This document shows, in pieces, positions 16,188 through 25,209 of a DNA stretch of 64,000 nucleotides (within the stretch, counting starts at the first letter, position 1; each line of letters starts with the position of its first letter). The DNA lies in NCBI RefSeq assembly GCF_030246885.1, contig NZ_CP126739.1, forward strand, positions 2,790,001 to 2,854,000, written 5' to 3'. Made by a program: the position numbers and the translations under genes. The stretch comes from Microbacterium sp. zg-B185 (lineage in GTDB: Bacteria; Actinomycetota; Actinomycetes; Actinomycetales; Microbacteriaceae). The notes under the pieces are model-generated. The model did no database searches. It saw nothing but the letters and a program-made list of their open reading frames with translations, and was not told where the DNA came from.

Positions 16188-17948
16188 ATGGTTGTGAACG
16201 CAAGCACGCAGGATCACGGACGCGCCGACCGACCGCGCGACTCGGCACGACGGGACTTCCTGCGGCGCGCCGGCATCGGCGCGGCCGGCATCGCGATCGG
16301 CGGGTCCGCCGGAGCCGCGATCACGGCGGCGGCGACCGCGCATCCCCCGGAGTTCGCCCCGCTGCCCACGCGCACGACGCCTGGCTTCGACCATGTCGTG
16401 GTCGTCATGTTCGAGAACCGCAGTTTCGACAACATGCTCGGATGGCTGTACACCGCCGATGAGAAGTCCTCGGACGAATTCGACGGGCTGGCCCAGGGGA
16501 GCTACTCGAATATCGGGCCCGACGGCGAAGCGGTTCCGGCATATGTCTACGAGGGCTCTACCGACACGGTCATGCAGTCCCCTCAGCCCGACCCCGGCGA
16601 GACCTATCCGCACGTGAACACGCAGCTGTTCGGGGTCGTCGACCCGCAGACCAACGAGGACATCCGCACTCACGGCCTGATGCCACCGTTCAACACGCCG
16701 CCGGTGGCGGCCACTGCCGACATGTCCGGCTTCGTCCAGGATTTCGCGATCAACTTCTCGCGCGACAAGGGCCGGGCGCCCACGGCTGAGGAGCACCGCG
16801 TGGCGATGGGATCGTTCAGCCCCGCCATGATGCCGGTGCTGTCCACCCTCGCCCGCGAGTTCGCCGTCTACGACGCCTGGCATGCGGCCGTGCCGTCGCA
16901 GACGTTCTGCAACCGTCTGTTCTTCCACGCGTCCACGTCCAACGGCTATGTCACCAATCAGGGTGGCGACGGCTACTACAAGTGGATCAACGGTCCGGCG
17001 GCTCCGACGATCTTCAACCGGCTCGAGGATGCTGGCATCCCCTGGCGCATCTACTACGACGGCTCGCAGCTGGTCTCGCTCACCGGGCTGCTGCACTCGC
17101 CCGTGCTGCAGCCCTACTGGAAGACCAATTTCCGCGAGATGGGCCAGTTCGCCGAGGATGCGAAGAACGGCGACCTGCCCGCGTACAGCTTCATCGAGCC
17201 GCGCATGGTGTTCAACCACAACGACATGCACCCGCCGTGGGGCGCGAAGGTGCACGAAGACACCGTCGATGTCGACGGCCAGAAGGTCCCCGTCTACAAC
17301 AGCGCCCTCTCCGACGTGCGCGCGGGCGACCGGCTCGTGCAGGACGTCTACGACGCGATCCGCACGAGCGCGTCGGCGCAGGGCTCGAACGCGATGAACA
17401 CCGCTCTCGTGATCACCTTCGACGAGCACGGCGGCACCTACGACCATGTGCCCCCGCCTGCCGCCACCCCGCCGGACCGGTCGGGGCCGGGCGAGATGGG
17501 GTTCACATTCGACCGATTGGGCGTGCGGGTACCGGCGATCGTGGTGAGCGCGTACACCGCGGCGAACACCGTGATCCACGACGAGATGCACCACGGCTCG
17601 GTCATCAACACGCTCTGCCGCCAGCACGGCCTGGCACCGCTGACGCTGCGGGATCAGAGCGCGAACCCGATCTTCAACTCCGTCAACCTCACCGAGCCGC
17701 GCCAGCCCTACACGTGGCCGCAGCCGCAGGCGCTGTACGCGGGGCGCAATCCCGAGGAGGACGACGCGGCCGCCGCGGCGAAGAAGCACAAGGACCGGCC
17801 GCTCACCTCCCCCGCCCAGGGGCTGACCGGACTGCTGCTGGCCCGCTTCAATCCCGGCAGCAAGGCTCCCGCGACGTATGCCGAGGCGTATGACGCGGTG
17901 GTCCGGTTCGGCAAGGGCCTGTTCGGCACCTACGACCACCCGAAGTGA
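16188..17948 (+). CDS. TAT-exported phosphoesterase, phospholipase C/acid phosphatase type
   Basis: A 586-aa secreted hydrolase of the phosphoesterase family that includes bacterial phospholipase C. The N-terminus carries a twin-arginine signal (SARRDFLRRAGIGAAGIAIG) and an Ala-rich H-region ending near residue 55. The catalytic domain starts with FDHVVVVMFENRSFDNMLGW, in which the ENRSFD motif holds metal and nucleophile residues. Later conserved pieces are ITFDEHGGTYDHVPPP and GVRVPAIVVSAY. It may release diacylglycerol or phosphate from phospholipids outside the cell. It converges on a glycerophosphodiesterase gene, a functional pairing for phospholipid breakdown (inference). GTG 16194 is an alternative start. 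Confidence 0.92.
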   Translation: MVVNASTQDHGRADRPRDSARRDFLRRAGIGAAGIAIGGSAGAAITAAATAHPPEFAPLPTRTTPGFDHVVVVMFENRSFDNMLGWLYTADEKSSDEFDGLAQGSYSNIGPDGEAVPAYVYEGSTDTVMQSPQPDPGETYPHVNTQLFGVVDPQTNEDIRTHGLMPPFNTPPVAATADMSGFVQDFAINFSRDKGRAPTAEEHRVAMGSFSPAMMPVLSTLAREFAVYDAWHAAVPSQTFCNRLFFHASTSNGYVTNQGGDGYYKWINGPAAPTIFNRLEDAGIPWRIYYDGSQLVSLTGLLHSPVLQPYWKTNFREMGQFAEDAKNGDLPAYSFIEPRMVFNHNDMHPPWGAKVHEDTVDVDGQKVPVYNSALSDVRAGDRLVQDVYDAIRTSASAQGSNAMNTALVITFDEHGGTYDHVPPPAATPPDRSGPGEMGFTFDRLGVRVPAIVVSAYTAANTVIHDEMHHGSVINTLCRQHGLAPLTLRDQSANPIFNSVNLTEPRQPYTWPQPQALYAGRNPEEDDAAAAAKKHKDRPLTSPAQGLTGLLLARFNPGSKAPATYAEAYDAVVRFGKGLFGTYDHPK

Positions 17949-17970
17949 CCGACCGGCGGGTCGGTACGGC

Positions 17971-18981
17971 TCAGCGCCGGAAGAACTCCACACCGAGGTC
18001 GGCGTGATCGACGAACACGCCGTCGACGCCGGCATCCCGCAGCACCGCCCACTCCCCCTCGTAATCTCCGAATGCCGCCGGACCACCGCGCCCCCGATAG
18101 TGCGCCGCCAGGAACGCATTCTCCGGCCGGCATGTCCAGGTGAAGACTCGCAGGCCGCGCGTGTGCGCGTCGGCGACGAGAGAGGAGGGCCCAGTCGCGC
18201 GCCCGAGCTTGCCGGATGCGAGGATCATCCGTTTGTCCACGCTGATCCCGTCCATCTCGCCGGCCAGGCCGTCCAGACCGGTCGGTCGCGCGGTCTGCTT
18301 GTAGGTGGGTGCGGCCTTGCCCAGAACGGCGACGAGATCGAAGGGACGCCCCGTGGCCTCGAGCAGATAGATGTACGAGGCCCGGATGCCGCGTTCCCTC
18401 ACCTGGCGCAGCACCGTGGATTCGAAGGCCTCGATGGTGAGCGGCAGCTCGCCCTGGGCCCAGCCCGCGTCGGCGAGTTCCGCCTCGACCAGCGCGGCGA
18501 CGCTCCAGCCCAAAGCGTCGAAGTAGGTCGCGTGCTTGATCTCCAGGACCACGCCGATCTCGCGCCGGTGCTCCAGCGACGCGGCGCGCACCAGATCCAG
18601 AACGTCGCGCAGTCGAAGAAGCGGCTGCTGGTCATCGAAGGCCGCGCTGGCGGGCCGCAGCTGTGGCAGCCTCTCCCGGCAGCGCAGCGTCGCAATCTCG
18701 TCCCACGTGAAGTCCTCGGTGAACCATCCGGTCACCTCGACGCCGTCCACCGCCTTGGTCGTGCGCCGGTCGGCGAACTCAGGCCGGTCGGCGACGTCGG
18801 TGGTGCCGGAGATCTCGTTCTCGTGCCGCACGACCAGGACGCCGTCCTTGGAGACGACCACGTCCGGCTCCACCGCATCCACGCCCATCGCCAGCGCAAG
18901 ATCGTACGACGCTCGGGAATGCTCCGGCCGGTAGCCGGGCGCTCCGCGATGGCCGATGACGAGTGGATGGGTCCGAGGCAC
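17971..18981 (-). CDS. glycerophosphodiester phosphodiesterase
   Basis: A 336-aa GDPD-family TIM-barrel enzyme that hydrolyses glycerophosphodiesters to glycerol 3-phosphate and an alcohol. Active-site signatures are visible: IGHRGAPGYRPEHSRASYDL (catalytic His and metal-binding Glu), VDAVEPDVVVSKDGVLVVRH (metal-binding E-x-D and second His), and later VVLEIKH. No signal peptide is apparent, so it probably acts in the cytoplasm on imported diesters. It converges with the exported phospholipase C-type gene, 22 bp apart. Confidence 0.94.
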   Translation of the reverse strand: MPRTHPLVIGHRGAPGYRPEHSRASYDLALAMGVDAVEPDVVVSKDGVLVVRHENEISGTTDVADRPEFADRRTTKAVDGVEVTGWFTEDFTWDEIATLRCRERLPQLRPASAAFDDQQPLLRLRDVLDLVRAASLEHRREIGVVLEIKHATYFDALGWSVAALVEAELADAGWAQGELPLTIEAFESTVLRQVRERGIRASYIYLLEATGRPFDLVAVLGKAAPTYKQTARPTGLDGLAGEMDGISVDKRMILASGKLGRATGPSSLVADAHTRGLRVFTWTCRPENAFLAAHYRGRGGPAAFGDYEGEWAVLRDAGVDGVFVDHADLGVEFFRR

Positions 18982-19135
18982 CGATTCAGGCTACCCGCGG
19001 GCTCCGAGCGCGGGCGCGGGGAGCACTGCTCATAGTCCTCTCACAGCGCAGCACCGGCGTCCTGGTGCGGTCATCCGATAACGTAGTGGTACAGCACCGT
19101 GCTGAGACAACCTCGTGACTTGGAGTGTGAGAGCA

Positions 19136-20053
19136 GTGGCCCTCAACAACCCCGCGTTCAACAATCCGGCCTTCCAGGATTCCAAGGCTGTGAACAGCTA
19201 CCCGGGCGGCGCGCAGGCCGCGACCCTGGGCGGGCAGACGCAGTTCGCCACCGCGCAGCGCGCCGGCACCGATGCCGCCGCGCAGGCGCACCTGGAGGGC
19301 ATGTACGCCGCCCCGCCAGCCGGCGCCATCGAGACGGACCGGATGACCGTCGAGGACACCGTGATGAAGACCCTGGGTCTCTTCGGGATCCTCGTCGTCA
19401 CAGCCGTCGTCGGCTGGGTCTGGACCATGGCCGGAGTGACCGCCGCCAACCCGAGCCCCTCCATCGCACCGTGGCTGATCGGCGCGCTGGGCGGTTTCGT
19501 GCTGTCGATGGTGGTCATCTTCACCTCGCGGAAGAAGATCCGTCCGGGACTGATCATGGCTTACGCAGCCCTGGAAGGACTGTTCGTCGGCGGCATCTCC
19601 GCGTTCTTCGAGTTCATCTTTCCGGGCATCGTCCTGCAGGCGACCATCGCTACCCTCGCCGTCGTCGGCGTGACGCTGGCCCTCTTCGCGAGCGGCAAGA
19701 TCCGCGCGTCGAAGAAGGCAACCAAGATCTTCCTCATCGCGATGGTCGGCTACCTCGTGTTCTCGCTGGTCAACCTGGGCCTCATGTTCTTCGGCGCCAC
19801 CGACAGCGCGTTCGGCCTGCGCAGCGAGCCGAGCTTCCTCTTCGGCATCCCGTGGGGCGTCCTCATCGGTGTCTTCGTCGTCATCATGGCCGCGTACTCT
19901 CTCGTGCTCGACTTCGACTCGATCCAGCAGGGTGTCCGCAACGGCGCTCCGCGCAAGTTCGGATGGCTCGGCGGCTTCGGCATCATGGTGACGGTCGTCT
20001 GGCTGTACGTCGAGATCCTGCGCATCATCGCGATCCTCCGCGGCTCGAATTAG
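19136..20053 (+). CDS. Bax inhibitor-1/YccA family membrane protein
   Basis: A 305-aa membrane protein of the BI-1/YccA (DUF4870-unrelated) actinobacterial branch. The N-terminal about 85 residues are polar, starting VALNNPAFNNPAFQDSKAV. Seven hydrophobic segments follow, and the C-terminus carries the family DFDSIQQGVRNGAP and GWLGGFGIMVTVVWLYVEIL. GTG 19136 is chosen because actinobacterial members start with ALNNPAF; GTG 19115 is an in-frame alternative. Family members modulate ion leak or FtsH-type proteolysis in other bacteria; here the role is unknown. Monocistronic, with a terminator downstream. Confidence 0.9.
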   Translation: MALNNPAFNNPAFQDSKAVNSYPGGAQAATLGGQTQFATAQRAGTDAAAQAHLEGMYAAPPAGAIETDRMTVEDTVMKTLGLFGILVVTAVVGWVWTMAGVTAANPSPSIAPWLIGALGGFVLSMVVIFTSRKKIRPGLIMAYAALEGLFVGGISAFFEFIFPGIVLQATIATLAVVGVTLALFASGKIRASKKATKIFLIAMVGYLVFSLVNLGLMFFGATDSAFGLRSEPSFLFGIPWGVLIGVFVVIMAAYSLVLDFDSIQQGVRNGAPRKFGWLGGFGIMVTVVWLYVEILRIIAILRGSN

Positions 20054-20115
20054 ACACGAGCCGGGTCATGCGCGCAGCGCGTTGACACGGCTGCGTGTCT
20101 AGATCGAGTAGCGCG

Positions 20116-20145
20116 ACGAGGGCCGTCCGGAAGGGCGGCCCTCGT
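20116..20145 (+). terminator. intrinsic terminator after Bax-inhibitor gene
   Basis: ACGAGGGCCGTCC (20116-20128) pairs with GGGCGGCCCTCGT (20133-20145), 13 bp with one G-T pair, around a GGAA tetraloop, followed by TCGTT. Confidence 0.8.
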
Positions 20146-20212
20146 TCGTTGCGCGCCACGCCGCACCGGCGCTTCGCTCTCGGCTGCCTGAGATCGCCGC
20201 TATCGTGACCAT

Positions 20213-22330
20213 ATGATCGCGCCGCGCGCGCTCGCCGCCCCGTCGACGTCCGACGCGCCCGCCCCTCCGGCAGCGGATGCGTCCGCCTCGCGTGCCCACA
20301 GACGCCGGCATCCACTCGCCCTTCTCGGCGCAGCGCTCGTTGCCGGCAGCGTCCTTCTCACCGGCGGACTGCCGACGCCGGCCGCAGCGAGCGATCCGCC
20401 CCTCCGTCCGTCGAGTCTGATCGCCGATGAGCTGGAGGAGACCGGATGCCCGGTCGACGTTCCGGTGCAGGACCAACGTCGCGTCACGTGCGGCGTGCTG
20501 ACCGTGCCGGAGAGCCGCGCACCGGGGAGCGACCCGGCCAAGACCGTGCAGCTGCCGGTCGCCGTGATCGCCAGCAGATCCGATGATCCGGAGGAGGACC
20601 CCCTCGTCTTCCCCACCACGGGCGGGCCCGGAGCGGGCAGCCTCGACTCGCTGTCGTATTTCCTCGATCACGCGGACTGGGCGTCGCAGAACCGGGACAT
20701 CATCGTCATCGAGCAGCGCGGCGACGCGCTGGCCGAACCCACCCTGGACTGTCCCGAGCTGGACACCTCCCACTTCGTGAGGGACGGCGTCGTGCTGAGC
20801 GGCGAGAAAGAGGCCACGGTCCGCCTGGCACAGCTGCAGAAGTGCCATGACCGTCTGATCGAGGAGGGACGAAATCTCGCGGCGTACACCAGCGCGGAAA
20901 GCGCTGCCGACCTGACCGACCTGCGCAGCGCCCTCGGATACGACGAGTGGAACCTGTACGGCCTGTCCTACGGCACGCGGATCGCGCTGACCGTGATGCG
21001 CGACCGGCCACAGGGCCTGCGTGCGGTGATCCTGGACGGAGTCGTCCCGCCGCAGGTGCGCGAGTACGAGCAGATGCCCGCCGGCTTCCGCACCGCCCTC
21101 GACACGCTCGCCGCCGACTGCGCGGCCGACGCGGACTGCGCCAGGCTGTATCCCGATCTCGAGGCGTCGCTGGCCACCGTGCTGGACCGCGCCGAGAAGT
21201 CACCCCTCACCGTGACCGTCAAGAGCCCCGAGGACCGGTCGCCGGCACGCCTTACCGTAGACGACACGGATCTCGTCAGGGACGTGTTCGACGCGTTCCA
21301 GAACGTGGAGGTCGTGCGCATCCTCCCGTTCCTCATCGACCGGCTGGCACACGGCGACACCGACGCGGCGGCCCCGCTCGCCCAGCGGAGCATCGACGCG
21401 CGCGGCCGGATCACCGAGGGCCTGCAGCTGTCGATCGACTGCGCCGAGGAAGCGCCGTTCAACGACGACGCGGCGATCCTGGCAGCACGCGAAGCGGACC
21501 CGATCCTGTCGCACTTCGCCCCGTTCGACGGCTTCCGCGAGGACTGCGCAGTGTGGGCGGTCCCGGCCGCGTCCGCGATCGAGACGGACCCGGTCGTCAG
21601 CGGCATTCCCACCCTCCTGACCAACGGGGCGTACGACCCGCACACCCCGCGCGCGTGGAGCGAAGCGGCAGCGAGCACCCTTTCCGCGCACTATCTCTAC
21701 GAGTTCCCCGGCATGGGCCACGGCGCCGTGTGGGCGAACCGGGTCGATGACTGCGCCGCGACGATCGCGGGGCGGTTCCTGGACGATCCGACCGTCGAAC
21801 CGGACTCCACCTGCATCGCGGACATGACCGCTCCGGACTTCCTCACCGCCACCGACATCCACGCCACATCGGCCCTCTACCGCTTGGAATCGGACGTCAT
21901 CCATGACCGCGACCCGATCACGATCGGCGTCGGGGTCGCATCGGTGCTCGTCTTGGCCGCGACGCTGATCTACGCCGCGGTGTACGGGCTGCTCTGGCTG
22001 CGCCGCCGGCGCGGCGACGCCCCCGGCGGGACGGTGCTGGCGGCCGCGGCATCCGCCGGCCTGAATCTCCTCTACGTCGCCGGGCTCGCGCTCGTGATGG
22101 CGAACACCGAGCCGATCCTCCTCGCGTTCGGGCTGCCGGCCGGGGCCTGGCCGCTGCTGCTGCTGCCGTTCACGGCGATCTGCGCCGCGGTGCTGCTGAT
22201 CGTGCTGCTCGTGCTGGCGTGGATGCGCCGCGAGGGAAGCCTGTTCCACCGCGTCGTCCTGTCGATCTCGGCTGCGGCGTCCGTGGTCTTCGCCCTGTGG
22301 CTCACGGCCCGCGGTCTGCTGCTGCTCTGA
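20213..22330 (+). CDS. alpha/beta-hydrolase (S33/TAP-like) with C-terminal membrane domain
   Basis: A 705-aa predicted envelope hydrolase. The N-terminus has a signal/anchor segment (about residues 30-60). The catalytic alpha/beta-hydrolase domain (about 85-540) shows the TTGGPGAGS oxyanion loop, the nucleophile elbow GLSYG, the acid in NGAYDPHTP and the base in PGMGHGAV, as in tripeptidyl-aminopeptidase-like S33 enzymes with a TAP_C-like end. Unusually, the last about 135 residues hold four membrane helices, so the enzyme is anchored at both ends. It may trim peptides outside the cell; the substrate is not known. Preceded by a terminator, so it probably has its own promoter. Confidence 0.88.
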   Translation: MIAPRALAAPSTSDAPAPPAADASASRAHRRRHPLALLGAALVAGSVLLTGGLPTPAAASDPPLRPSSLIADELEETGCPVDVPVQDQRRVTCGVLTVPESRAPGSDPAKTVQLPVAVIASRSDDPEEDPLVFPTTGGPGAGSLDSLSYFLDHADWASQNRDIIVIEQRGDALAEPTLDCPELDTSHFVRDGVVLSGEKEATVRLAQLQKCHDRLIEEGRNLAAYTSAESAADLTDLRSALGYDEWNLYGLSYGTRIALTVMRDRPQGLRAVILDGVVPPQVREYEQMPAGFRTALDTLAADCAADADCARLYPDLEASLATVLDRAEKSPLTVTVKSPEDRSPARLTVDDTDLVRDVFDAFQNVEVVRILPFLIDRLAHGDTDAAAPLAQRSIDARGRITEGLQLSIDCAEEAPFNDDAAILAAREADPILSHFAPFDGFREDCAVWAVPAASAIETDPVVSGIPTLLTNGAYDPHTPRAWSEAAASTLSAHYLYEFPGMGHGAVWANRVDDCAATIAGRFLDDPTVEPDSTCIADMTAPDFLTATDIHATSALYRLESDVIHDRDPITIGVGVASVLVLAATLIYAAVYGLLWLRRRRGDAPGGTVLAAAASAGLNLLYVAGLALVMANTEPILLAFGLPAGAWPLLLLPFTAICAAVLLIVLLVLAWMRREGSLFHRVVLSISAAASVVFALWLTARGLLLL

Positions 22331-22402
22331 CCCGGCCGCGGGTGGTTCTGCTCAGAGCGGAACCGCTCGGTCACGGCATCCACGAGGTCCTATCGTGAGC
22401 CC

Positions 22403-22735
22403 ATGGCCGAGATCATCCGGATGCCGACGAAGCGCCTCCCGCGCGAGCCCGAGCCGCTGTGGCGCGACGCGCTCGGCGAGCAGCTGCGACGGATCCGTCA
22501 CGACCGGGGCGAGCGGCTCGCGGACACCGCCGAGCGCGCGGGTGTCTCGCCGCAGTACCTGTCCGAGATGGAGCGCGGGCTCAAGGAGCCCTCGAGCGAG
22601 ATGATCGCCGCCGTCGCCGGAGCCCTCGAAGTCACCCTGGTGGAGCTCACTGCCGCGGTCGTCGACGAACTCCGCGACCGCGCGCCCGGCCACGCGGCTG
22701 CCGGCGTGCGCACCGCGCTGGTGCTGGTGGCCTGA
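22403..22735 (+). CDS. XRE-family HTH regulator
   Basis: A 110-aa DNA-binding protein whose centre (about residues 24-84) is a Cro/C1 helix-turn-helix: LGEQLRRIRHDRGERLADTA followed by GVSPQYLSEMERGLKEPSSE. The short tail has no ligand-binding domain. The N-terminal RMPTKRLPREPEPLW is basic and proline-rich. Target unknown. It lies between the S33 hydrolase and the LigD-type polymerase, on the same strand as both. Confidence 0.9.
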   Translation: MAEIIRMPTKRLPREPEPLWRDALGEQLRRIRHDRGERLADTAERAGVSPQYLSEMERGLKEPSSEMIAAVAGALEVTLVELTAAVVDELRDRAPGHAAAGVRTALVLVA

Positions 22736-22815
22736 CCCGCAGCGGGTTCGGTGCGAACAGGTCTGCCCCCGTCAAGGCCTGGCCGCGGCATCCACCCGTC
22801 GCTAGCGTGGGCCTG

Positions 22816-24057
22816 GTGAGCCCCGCGCGCAAAGAGCAGATGATCGACGTCGACGGCCGGGAGGTGCGCATCTCCAGCCCCGACAAGGTGGTGTTCCCGC
22901 AGCCAGGGCTGACCAAGCTCGATGTCGTGCAGTACTACCTGTCGGTGGCGCCGGGAGCGCTGCGCGGCGCCGGCGGCCGTCCGATGGTGCTGAAGCGGTT
23001 CGTCAAAGGCATCGACCAGGAGGCGTTCTTCCAGAAGCGCGTGCCGGAGAACCACCCGGACTTCATCGACACCGCCACCCTGCACTACGCCAGGGGAACG
23101 TCGGCGGAGGAGGCGGTGATCCGGGATGCCGCGGGCCTGGCCTGGGTGGTCAACCTCGGCTGCCTGGATCTGAACCCGCACCCGGTCCGCGCCGAGGACC
23201 TGGACCATCCCGACGAGCTGCGCGTCGACCTGGATCCGATGCCCGGCGTGGACTGGTCGCAGATCGTCGATGTCGCCATGGTCGCGCGCGAGGTCCTGGA
23301 CGACTGCGGGCTCGTCGGATGGCCGAAGACGTCCGGCTCGCGCGGGCTGCACATCCTGGTGCGGATCGCACCGGAGTGGGATTTCCGTGACGTGCGGCTG
23401 GCGGCCGAGACCCTGGCCCGCGAGGTCGAGAACCGCGCGCCGGGACTTGCGACGGCGCGGTGGTGGAAGGAGGAGCGGGGCGAGAGCGTGTTCGTGGACT
23501 TCAACCAGAACGCGAAGGATCGCACCGTCGCGTCCGCGTACTCGATCCGGCCGCTGCCGGACGCACGCGTATCCACGCCGCTGGACTGGGACGAGGTGCG
23601 CGTCCGCCGGCCCGAGGAGTTCACCGCCCTGACCGTGCCCGAGCGCTTCGCGCAGATCGGCGACCCGCACGCCGGGATCGACGCTGCAGCGGGTTCGCTG
23701 GACCGGCTGCTGGCCCTGGCCGAGGAGCTCGGCCCGGCCGAGAAGCCGCCGCGCGGTGCCGACGGCTCGGGTCGGCGCGCGTCGACGATGCCGCTGATCG
23801 AGGTCGCGCGCACCAAGACCAAACCGGAGGCGCTCGCAGCGCTCGATCAGTGGAGTGCGCGGCATCCGGATGTCGTGGACCGACTGCACCCGGCCGACAC
23901 CCTGGTGGACGGCATGCGCGGGTCCAGTTCGCTGTGGTACCGCGTGCGGATCAACCTGCAGCATGTCCCCGAGGCCGAGCGGCCGGCGCAGGAGCCGCTG
24001 ATCGCCGACTACGACCCATGGGCGGGCAAGGAGTGGCCGGTGCCCCGCGAGGACTGA
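22816..24057 (+). CDS. LigD-type DNA polymerase domain protein (AEP primase-polymerase)
   Basis: A 413-aa stand-alone archaeo-eukaryotic primase-type polymerase like the PolDom of ligase D. Motifs: metal-binding D-x-D in ELRVDLDPMPG, SGSRGLHILVRI, and the third carboxylate in VFVDFNQNAKDRTVASAYS. The N-terminus has SSPDKVVFPQPGLTKLDVVQYY, typical of the LigD polymerase family. No ligase or nuclease domain is fused and no ku or ligase gene is adjacent, so it may act with an unlinked NHEJ ligase or in gap repair. GTG 22816 is chosen by homology; GTG 22807 is an alternative. The residues after about 330 form a basic, variable linker and closing helix. Confidence 0.93.
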   Translation: MSPARKEQMIDVDGREVRISSPDKVVFPQPGLTKLDVVQYYLSVAPGALRGAGGRPMVLKRFVKGIDQEAFFQKRVPENHPDFIDTATLHYARGTSAEEAVIRDAAGLAWVVNLGCLDLNPHPVRAEDLDHPDELRVDLDPMPGVDWSQIVDVAMVAREVLDDCGLVGWPKTSGSRGLHILVRIAPEWDFRDVRLAAETLAREVENRAPGLATARWWKEERGESVFVDFNQNAKDRTVASAYSIRPLPDARVSTPLDWDEVRVRRPEEFTALTVPERFAQIGDPHAGIDAAAGSLDRLLALAEELGPAEKPPRGADGSGRRASTMPLIEVARTKTKPEALAALDQWSARHPDVVDRLHPADTLVDGMRGSSSLWYRVRINLQHVPEAERPAQEPLIADYDPWAGKEWPVPRED

Positions 24058-24096
24058 TGCTCGAGGTGGCCGTGCGCGACTGCGCGCGCCGCAGTA

Positions 24097-24195
24097 GCGC
24101 ATAACTCCTTCAGTTCGCGGCGGCGCTTCCCGCTGACCCCGCGGAACGAGCGCCGAAGTCGCGGTGGCGGGCGCGGAATTGCAGGAGTTGCGCGC
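24097..24195. repeat. palindromic intergenic repeat, family A copy 1
   Basis: A roughly 99-bp element bounded by GCGCATAACTCCTTCA (24097-24112) and the near-inverse TGCAGGAGTTGCGCGC (24180-24195). The interior shares TTCGCGGCGGCG(C/G)TTCCCGC with copy 2 at 24400. No coding capacity. Confidence 0.75.
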
Positions 24196-24240
24196 CCGCG
24201 CCCGAAGACTCGGCCGTCGAACCGCTCCCCCGTGCCCCCC

Positions 24241-24342
24241 GCTCCCCTGTCACAACACGCCGGGCGAACGCGCCGTTTGCGACAGGCGAGCCCTCACCCC
24301 GCGCCGTGCGCCGAGGGACCGCGCAGGTTGCGACAGGCGGGC
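24241..24342. repeat. intergenic repeat, family B copy 1 plus a partial copy
   Basis: 24241-24292 is a full B unit, CTCCCCTGTCACAACACGCC ... TTGCGACAGGCGAG, with inverted ends sharing CCTGTC/GACAGG. 24310-24342 repeats only the right half (GACCGCGCAGGTTGCGACAG). Other B units lie at 24539, 31937, 32002 and 32067. Confidence 0.75.
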
Positions 24343-24399
24343 CGCGCCCACGTCGGCGCCGACCGGGGCCCGCGCCATCGCCCCCGCCCGCCGGCATCA

Positions 24400-24497
24400 G
24401 CGCATAACTCCTTCATTTCGCGGCGGCGGTTCCCGCCTGACCCGCGGAAAGCTGCCGGCGTCGCGGTCGGCGTGCCGAAAATGCAGGAGTTATGCGC
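24400..24497. repeat. palindromic intergenic repeat, family A copy 2
   Basis: A 98-bp element with ends GCGCATAACTCCTTCA (24400) and TGCAGGAGTTATGCGC (to 24497), inverse complements except for one base. About 300 bp from copy 1 and in the same orientation. Confidence 0.8.
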
Positions 24498-24538
24498 CCG
24501 CGCGCTCGGACGCGACTGTCGGGCTGATCCGTCTCTCA

Positions 24539-24590
24539 GCTCCCCTGTCACAACACGCCGAGGGACCGCGCAGGTTGCGACAGGGGAACC
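24539..24590. repeat. intergenic repeat, family B copy 2
   Basis: CTCCCCTGTCACAACACGCC at the left and GCAGGTTGCGACAGGGGAAC at the right. The outer 11-12 bp are near-perfect inverted repeats. It lies just downstream of the frameshifted clpP gene. Confidence 0.75.
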
Positions 24591-24622
24591 GCACCCACGT
24601 CGCACCCCCCGCGCGGCGGGGG

Positions 24623-25209
24623 CTACCGCCGGTCCAGCACGCGGTCGGCCAGCCCGTAGGCGACCGCGTCCTGCGCCGTGAACACCCGGTCACGGTCGGT
24701 GTCCGCGCGCAGCTTCGCGGGGGCCTGCCCGGAGTGACGCGCGAGGATCTGCTCGACCTCGCCGCGCACGCGCACCAGCTCGTCGGCCTGCAGGATCAGG
24801 TCCGGGATCGCGCCGCGGCCCTGGCCCGTGGGCTGATGCAGAACCACGCGCGCGTGCGGCAGGACGGGCGCTTGCCCGTCGTCCCGGCAGCCAGCATGAC
24901 CGCGCCGACGCCGATCGCCTGTCCGACGCAGGTCGTGGCGATGTCGGGCCGCACGTGCTGCATCGTGTCGTAGACGGCGAGCATCGCGCTGGGGTCGCCG
25001 CCTTCGGAGTTGATGTACAGCTGGATGTCGCGGTCCGGGTTATCGGCATCCAGATGCAGCAGCTGCGCGATGAGCGCGTTGGCGACCCCCGCGTCGATCG
25101 CGGTTCCGAGATACACGACCCGCTCGGTGAGCAGGTGCGAGTACACATCCATGATGCGGTCACCGCGCGGATGCTGGGACACCACGTTCGGGATCGCGTA
25201 CCCGCTCAT
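24623..25209 (-). pseudogene. ClpP-like protein without catalytic serine, frameshifted
   Basis: Second gene of a clpP pair. From ATG 25209 one frame gives the ClpP fold as far as [10 protein letters not shown]. The homology then moves by one base near 24865, in a CCC run, and continues as [20 protein letters not shown] to [16 protein letters not shown] and the stop at 24623. The total is about 195 residues, normal for ClpP. The His (in HARVVLHQP) and the acid (in [13 protein letters not shown]) are present, but the serine position reads GQAIGVGAV where active actinobacterial subunits have a Ser (GQAxSxxAV). It is therefore a ClpR-like inactive subunit if expressed. The frameshift may be real or a base-calling error. 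Start overlaps the clpP stop upstream (ATGA). Confidence 0.85.

Noticed and set aside
15402..18119. 905-residue antisense frame across the phospholipase-type gene
   Set aside because: No family motifs, overlaps three well-supported genes, shadow composition.
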